Source: Parietaria judaica
Lineage: Eukaryota > Streptophyta > Magnoliopsida > Rosales > Urticaceae
Reading direction: 5' to 3'
Length of the DNA stretch: 64,000 bases
Assembly: GCA_954871525.1 (NCBI GenBank)
Contig: OX940862.1
Location: 14,962,501 to 15,026,500 of the forward strand
Shown: one piece after another, positions 59,514 through 64,000 of the stretch
How the letters are laid out: every line of letters starts with the position of its first letter
How positions within the stretch are numbered: position 1 is the stretch's first letter
Notes under the pieces: generated by a model
The model's input: the letters and a program-made list of their open reading frames with translations, nothing else
Databases searched by the model: none
Told to the model about the DNA's origin: nothing
Position numbers and translations under genes: made by a program

Positions 59514-59726
59514 ATGTTCGCCATTTCTCCCTCCCCGCCATTTCTTTCGTCCCCGAAAAACCAGAACCTCCATTCCAATCCCCAATCGAATCTCCACCGA
59601 ATCTCTCTTCGCGCTTTGCGCATTCTACTTCGCCGCTCTCTTCTCACCCGCACCGAGCTCGAGATCGCTCCCCGGCGCCGGCCACCATGGGCGCAAGCAA
59701 GGCCTGTCTCGCCGTTGCTGCGGTGA
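59514..59726 (+). promoter_or_regulatory. upstream ORF overlapping the ABCG start
   Basis: The first ATG after the TATA box (59514) opens a 70-codon frame in a different register that ends at 59726, 40 nt past the ABCG initiator at 59687. Its context (CACGATGTT) is weaker than the main start (CCACCATGG). This arrangement can lower translation through leaky scanning. Confidence 0.45.
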
Positions 59727-62700
59727 TCTTCGTGCACGCGCTCGGAAGCTCAGCCCAGGACCTGCAAAACCCCGCTTCGATCGACCTCTTCTCGGACCTC
59801 ATCAACAGCCAGATCAAGAACTTCACCTCCGAATTCAAGGACGACATCGAAAAGAACTTCGGATTCTGCATCACCGACGTGTAGGTCTTGCTTGCTTCCG
59901 ATTGATTTCATTGTTAGCTGGTTCATTCATTCATGGGTTTGTGCTCTGTGATGATTGTTCAGGGACGCTGATTATAACGATGCCTTCAATTTCTCCAAAG
60001 ATATGGGGTTTATCACCGCTTGCACTAAGAAACGGAGAGGTACGGTATCGTAATTCCTCGTCGCTTATGTGGAATTTCCTTGCTCTCTAAAATCGGATTT
60101 TAATGAGTAATCGATTTTCATTTGGGTCTGAAATTTTGCTCTAATTCCTAGGTTTAGGTTTAGGTAGAAATACTGAACTTCATAGTTGAAGTTTCATGAT
60201 AACTGATAAGGTATTGGAGACTTGTCCTAGTAATTCCTTGGCTCGTATGGCGATTACACGTTCTTTACTTGCGTAACAAGTTACTGCATTGCTTAGCGGT
60301 TTCTGTTAAGTTAATGTCTCTATTTTTCTGTGTTATTTCTATTTGAACTCTATCTCTTACAAGTTCAAATGCTGAACCACGCAAAGTTATTACTAGAAAT
60401 GTAATGTTACATTATACTCTGTAGCAAGTTACTGCGTTGCTTGGCGTTATTTTTTATTTTTATAGTTGAACATATTTTATTTAACTTTTTTTGGGTGTCA
60501 ACCTTGCATCTCTAACGTTTAATATAAACTTAACGTCATATATACAATGTTACTAAGCATTATCATTGCCGTCTTGCAAAACATTTTACACTTAGCATTT
60601 ATATCAAACTTACCAATTTTTTAGCGAATTTATAGTCATTTTTTGCTTGGTTTAAAATACAGATATTATGCAGCGGATATGCACTGCAGCGGAAATAAAG
60701 TTCTACTTCAACGGCTTCTTCTCAGGTGTGGGAACGAAGAGGACAAACTATTTGAAGCCTAATAAAAACTGTAATTTGTCCTCGTGGGTTGACGGGTGTG
60801 AGCCTGGGTGGGCTTGCAGTGCGGGTTCTGGTAAAAAGATTGATTTGAAAAATGCAAACGACATGCCGTACAGAACCAGTGAATGTGATATGTGCTGCGA
60901 GGGTTTCTTCTGCCCACACGGTCTTACTTGCATGATCCGTAAGTAAATTATAAATCTGCAAACCTATTTGACTATGATGGTTTCCGAAGATAGTTTAAGT
61001 TATGTACATTCTCGGAGCCTTTTCAATACATTAAACATAATTTACTCTCCACTTTAATCTAGGCCTGGACAGGATAATCGAAAAACCTAACTCGAGGACC
61101 GAAGGCTAACCGAATAATAAGGTCCAAGCCTCAAAAGAGAGTTTTCGGTCCAACACCACATATGGTTTTTCGGTATTCGATTTTAAATTTGTAAATCAGT
61201 ACCGAAATCTCATTTGTGCCAAAAACCTATTTAATTTCAATTTAACATGGTAACCTAATAAACCAATTATTATTTTTCACCTATTAATTAACCTAATAAT
61301 CTTTTTATGCATTATAACAGATGAATAAATAAAAAAATATTTAGGATGTAGATAAATATTTCATATGATACATTTTTTATACAAAACTCTGCTCCAAAAA
61401 ATATATATAGTGCAATCGGTTTCAGGTTCAGAAAAACAAGGTCTTTGGTTTCCAAATATAATAAACCGAAATATAGCATCTGGCTTTTTTAAATTGTAAA
61501 AGCCGATACGGAAGACCATTTTTCTGACTCCATATGTGCTGTTTTTGATGAAGCTTGTCCTTTGGGTTCTTACTGCCCACTAGCGAAGCTCAATAAAGGC
61601 ACTGGTGTTTGTGATCCGTAAGTTCATATTTATTCGAAACTTCTGTTCTTTTTTTTTTCTTCTGTTCTTTCATATGATTCTGTATTTATGAGGACAATGT
61701 TCAGGTATCACTATCAGCTACCTCCAGGACAGGGGAACCACACGTGTGGAGGAGCCGACACGTGGGCAGACATATTGAGTACTAGCGAGGTATTTTGCTC
61801 GGCGGGATCGTACTGTCCGTCTACCGTCAAAAAATTGCCTTGCACTAGTGGGTATTGATAATTATCCCGAATCTCCTTGCACTTATCTATATTTACTTTT
61901 AATTTTTTGTTCATTTACAACTTCTTAATTGCGACAAAAACGAATCTTGTACTAATGGCGTCTTATGTTCATTGCAGACATTACTGCAGGACGGGTTCTG
62001 TTTCGCAGCAAGGTAATTTGTTTTTCGAATATTTTAACAACTTGATACAGACCGGGACCGAGCCACTCTAGAGAGATTAAGTTAGATACAAAAAATTATT
62101 GGTTCAAGATCATTTGAATTAGAAAATGTGACAGGTTTATAGACAGGTCGAAACGATACAACAAAGTCTGCTTAAAACGACAAAAAAAAAAAAAAAGTAA
62201 ATTAAATGACTTAATGTAGATGCTAATTGTTATGATTAAAAAGCAATAAGATAACGTTGGTTGGTCGAAGCCTTACATCTTGATTCCTTGTTACCGAAGA
62301 AAGCATTAGAAACAATCAAATATATGATCCATGGCATTCATTTGTTTTTTTCTTAAGAACTTGGTGTTTGATACAAACTAGTGATGATTCCGGATGAACT
62401 ATTTCAGAGTGTTTCAAGCTGGCAAGTTGCGAGGCAAGATCAGCAAATCAAAACATCTCTGCCTATGGTGTGATGCTTTTTGTGAGTGGCGTTTACTTCA
62501 ACTAAAAGATCCAATTAAAAGCTTCAATTACTGATTAATGGCTGTTAACTATATTGTGGACTAGGCTGGGTTAGGTTTTTTCTTCGTCATTATATTTAAC
62601 TGCTCTGATCAAGTTCTCGCAACACGAGAGAGAAGGCAAGCAAAATCTCGAGAAAAGGCTGTCAAAAGCGTGCGAGAAACCGCACAAGCGCGCGAGAAAT

Positions 62701-64000
62701 GGAAAATGGCAAAAGACACTGCAAAGAAACATGTGAATGGGCTACAGACGCAGCTCTCGCGCACGTTCTCCCGTAAAAAGTCCACGAGACAGGACGGGAT
62801 CATAAAAAGCTTTGGACTCGCCCGATTCGGAAACGATTTCTCTTTGCCTCCTCTTCCGGTGCAAGATCCCGGGCCATCGGCTTCAGGTGCATCAACGTCG
62901 GGAGACAAGGGAAAGCAGAAAATGAACCTCGTGAATATCATAAACGACATCGAACAGAACCCAAACAGCCACGAAGGGTTCAATGTTCAAATTGGGGATA
63001 AAAATATCAAGAAGCACGCGCCGAAAGGGAAGGCTATGAACACCGATAGCCAGATTTTTGAGTTCGCATACGGTCAGATCGAGAAAGAGAAGGCGTTGCA
63101 GGAGCAGAACAAGAACCTGACTTTTTCAGGTGTGATTAAAATGGCGAGCGATACCGATCCTGTGAAGAAGAGGCCTACGATTGAGGTTGCTTTTAAGGAT
63201 CTGACTCTGACTCTAAAAGGGAAAAATAAGCATCTCATGAGGTGTGTGACGGGGAAGATATCTCCAGGACGAGTTTCGGCCGTGATGGGCCCATCCGGGG
63301 CCGGGAAAACAACATTCCTCTCGGCTTTGGCAGGGAAAGTAACAGGGTGCACCAGGAGCGGCATGATTCTTATCAATGGGAAGAATGAGTCGATTCACTC
63401 GTACAAGAAAATCATCGGATTTGTGCCGCAAGATGACATCGTGCATGGAAATTTGACAGTAGAGGAGAATCTCTGGTTCAGTGCTCGATGCAGGTATTTG
63501 CAGATACACAAGGCTCTAGTTATTATGTCATATCAACACACATTTTCTAGGAAACTTCTGTCGTTTGAAAAGAAAAATCATATTTATCATGTCATTCACT
63601 CTTCCTGATATTTTAATTATTAACAGAGTACTAGTTATACTTTAAGGCACATGCGATGTTCATGCTAGTGAATCATTATAATAAAAATTTGTTCTTGTAG
63701 ACTTCTTCAAATGATTTCATGGCCTAAACTTCTATTTTATTCACAGGTTTTTTAATGGCTCTTTTATCCCTTGGTATGCCTCTTATCAGGTTTCTGTTTA
63801 TTGCAGACTTCCAGCAAACCTATCAAAACCAGACAAAGTGCTAGTTGTTGAGAGAGTGATCGAGTGTCTGGGCCTTCAGCATGTGCGGGATTCCCTTGTG
63901 GGGACGGTAGAGAAGCGGGGAATCTCTGGCGGACAAAGGAAGCGAGTCAATGTGGGGCTCGAAATGGTTATGGAACCTTCACTTCTGATTCTGGACGAAC
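59687..64000 (+). CDS. ABCG: ABCG24/28-type half-transporter, 5' part (runs off window)
   Basis: Exons: 59687-59880, 59963-60039, 60663-60938, 61554-61617, 61705-61851, 61978-62012, 62408-62481, 62565-63493, 63807-64000 (open); about 663 residues present. The start CCACCATGG is ideal. Residues 1 to about 23 are a signal peptide ([15 protein letters not shown]). A Cys-rich extracellular domain follows, with repeated C..GxxC(P) motifs ([43 protein letters not shown]), then a membrane segment ([17 protein letters not shown]). The ATP-binding domain has Walker A GPSGAGKT at 531-538, the ABCG signature [12 protein letters not shown] near 637-648 and Walker B LLILDE at the window edge. The transmembrane half is missing only because the window ends. 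The long Cys-rich N-terminus marks the plant ABCG24/ABCG28 (WBC25/30) group; Arabidopsis ABCG28 acts in pollen-tube tip growth. Substrate unknown. Confidence 0.93.

Noticed and set aside
1..64000. Search for CRISPR arrays, operons, tRNA or intact rRNA genes
   Set aside because: The window is plant nuclear DNA; no regularly spaced repeats, no tRNA cloverleaf except the decayed tRNA-like SINE heads, and only decayed plastid rRNA-like DNA were seen.

Overview
This is an AT-rich plant nuclear window. The evidence is spliceosomal introns with GT-AG (and one GC-AG) borders, a chloroplast-targeted chaperonin, pentatricopeptide-repeat (PPR), TCP and ABCG genes, a MIR172 hairpin, and plant-type hAT, CACTA, Mutator-like and tRNA-derived SINE elements. 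The protein sequences look like a eudicot; I cannot name the species.

Layout. 1-9 kb is gene-poor and AT-rich, with a possible 5' exon of a minus-strand gene leaving the left edge, small duplications, a SINE and two GC-rich pockets. 9.05-12.58 kb is a hAT element whose transposase carries a BED zinc finger, a 76-nt intron and a C-terminal frameshift. 15.1-15.9 kb is one end of a CACTA element. 17.3-17.6 kb holds duplicated, decayed chloroplast 23S rRNA-like sequence. About 17.85-18.6 kb and beyond is a MIR172 locus on the plus strand, with a clear hairpin at 18486-18587. 18.6-28 kb is intergenic, with microsatellites, a SINE with perfect target-site duplications (TSDs) and a probable solo LTR.

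The gene-rich part starts at 28 kb: a single-exon P-class PPR gene (+, 28258-29616); a 7-exon LPA1-like P-loop kinase-family gene (-, 30168-33690); a TE-bearing gap with a 453-bp foldback Mutator-like element (9-bp TSD), a third SINE and a Harbinger-like element; FCF1, an rRNA-processing PIN-domain protein (-, 43579-45926, 8 exons); CPN60A, the chloroplast chaperonin-60 alpha subunit (-, 48062-51089, 8 exons); a very short class I TCP-domain gene (+, 52240-52671); an OTU9/10-type deubiquitinase (-, 53023-55366, 10 exons); a 2-kb cluster of hAT and foldback elements; and the first nine exons of an ABCG24/28-type transporter (+, from 59687, running off the right edge).

The genes do not form a pathway. 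Most look like housekeeping genes: ribosome biogenesis (FCF1), plastid protein folding (CPN60A), organelle RNA metabolism (PPR), ubiquitin removal (OTU) and inositol-phosphate-linked signalling (LPA1-like). FCF1, CPN60A and the PPR gene carry TGGGCC/T (site II) motifs upstream, and FCF1 and CPN60A also carry telo-boxes; CPN60A adds a three-unit heat-shock element. MIR172 is the main developmental regulator. I did not find an undescribed molecular system. The observations most worth following are the MIR172 locus with its 16-codon upstream ORF, an apparently duplication-born intron in the hAT transposase, a three-copy SINE family with clear TSDs, and the dense terminal-inverted-repeat elements just upstream of the ABCG gene. 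All exon borders were read by eye from codon phase, splice dinucleotides and remembered family sequences; no search or alignment was run.
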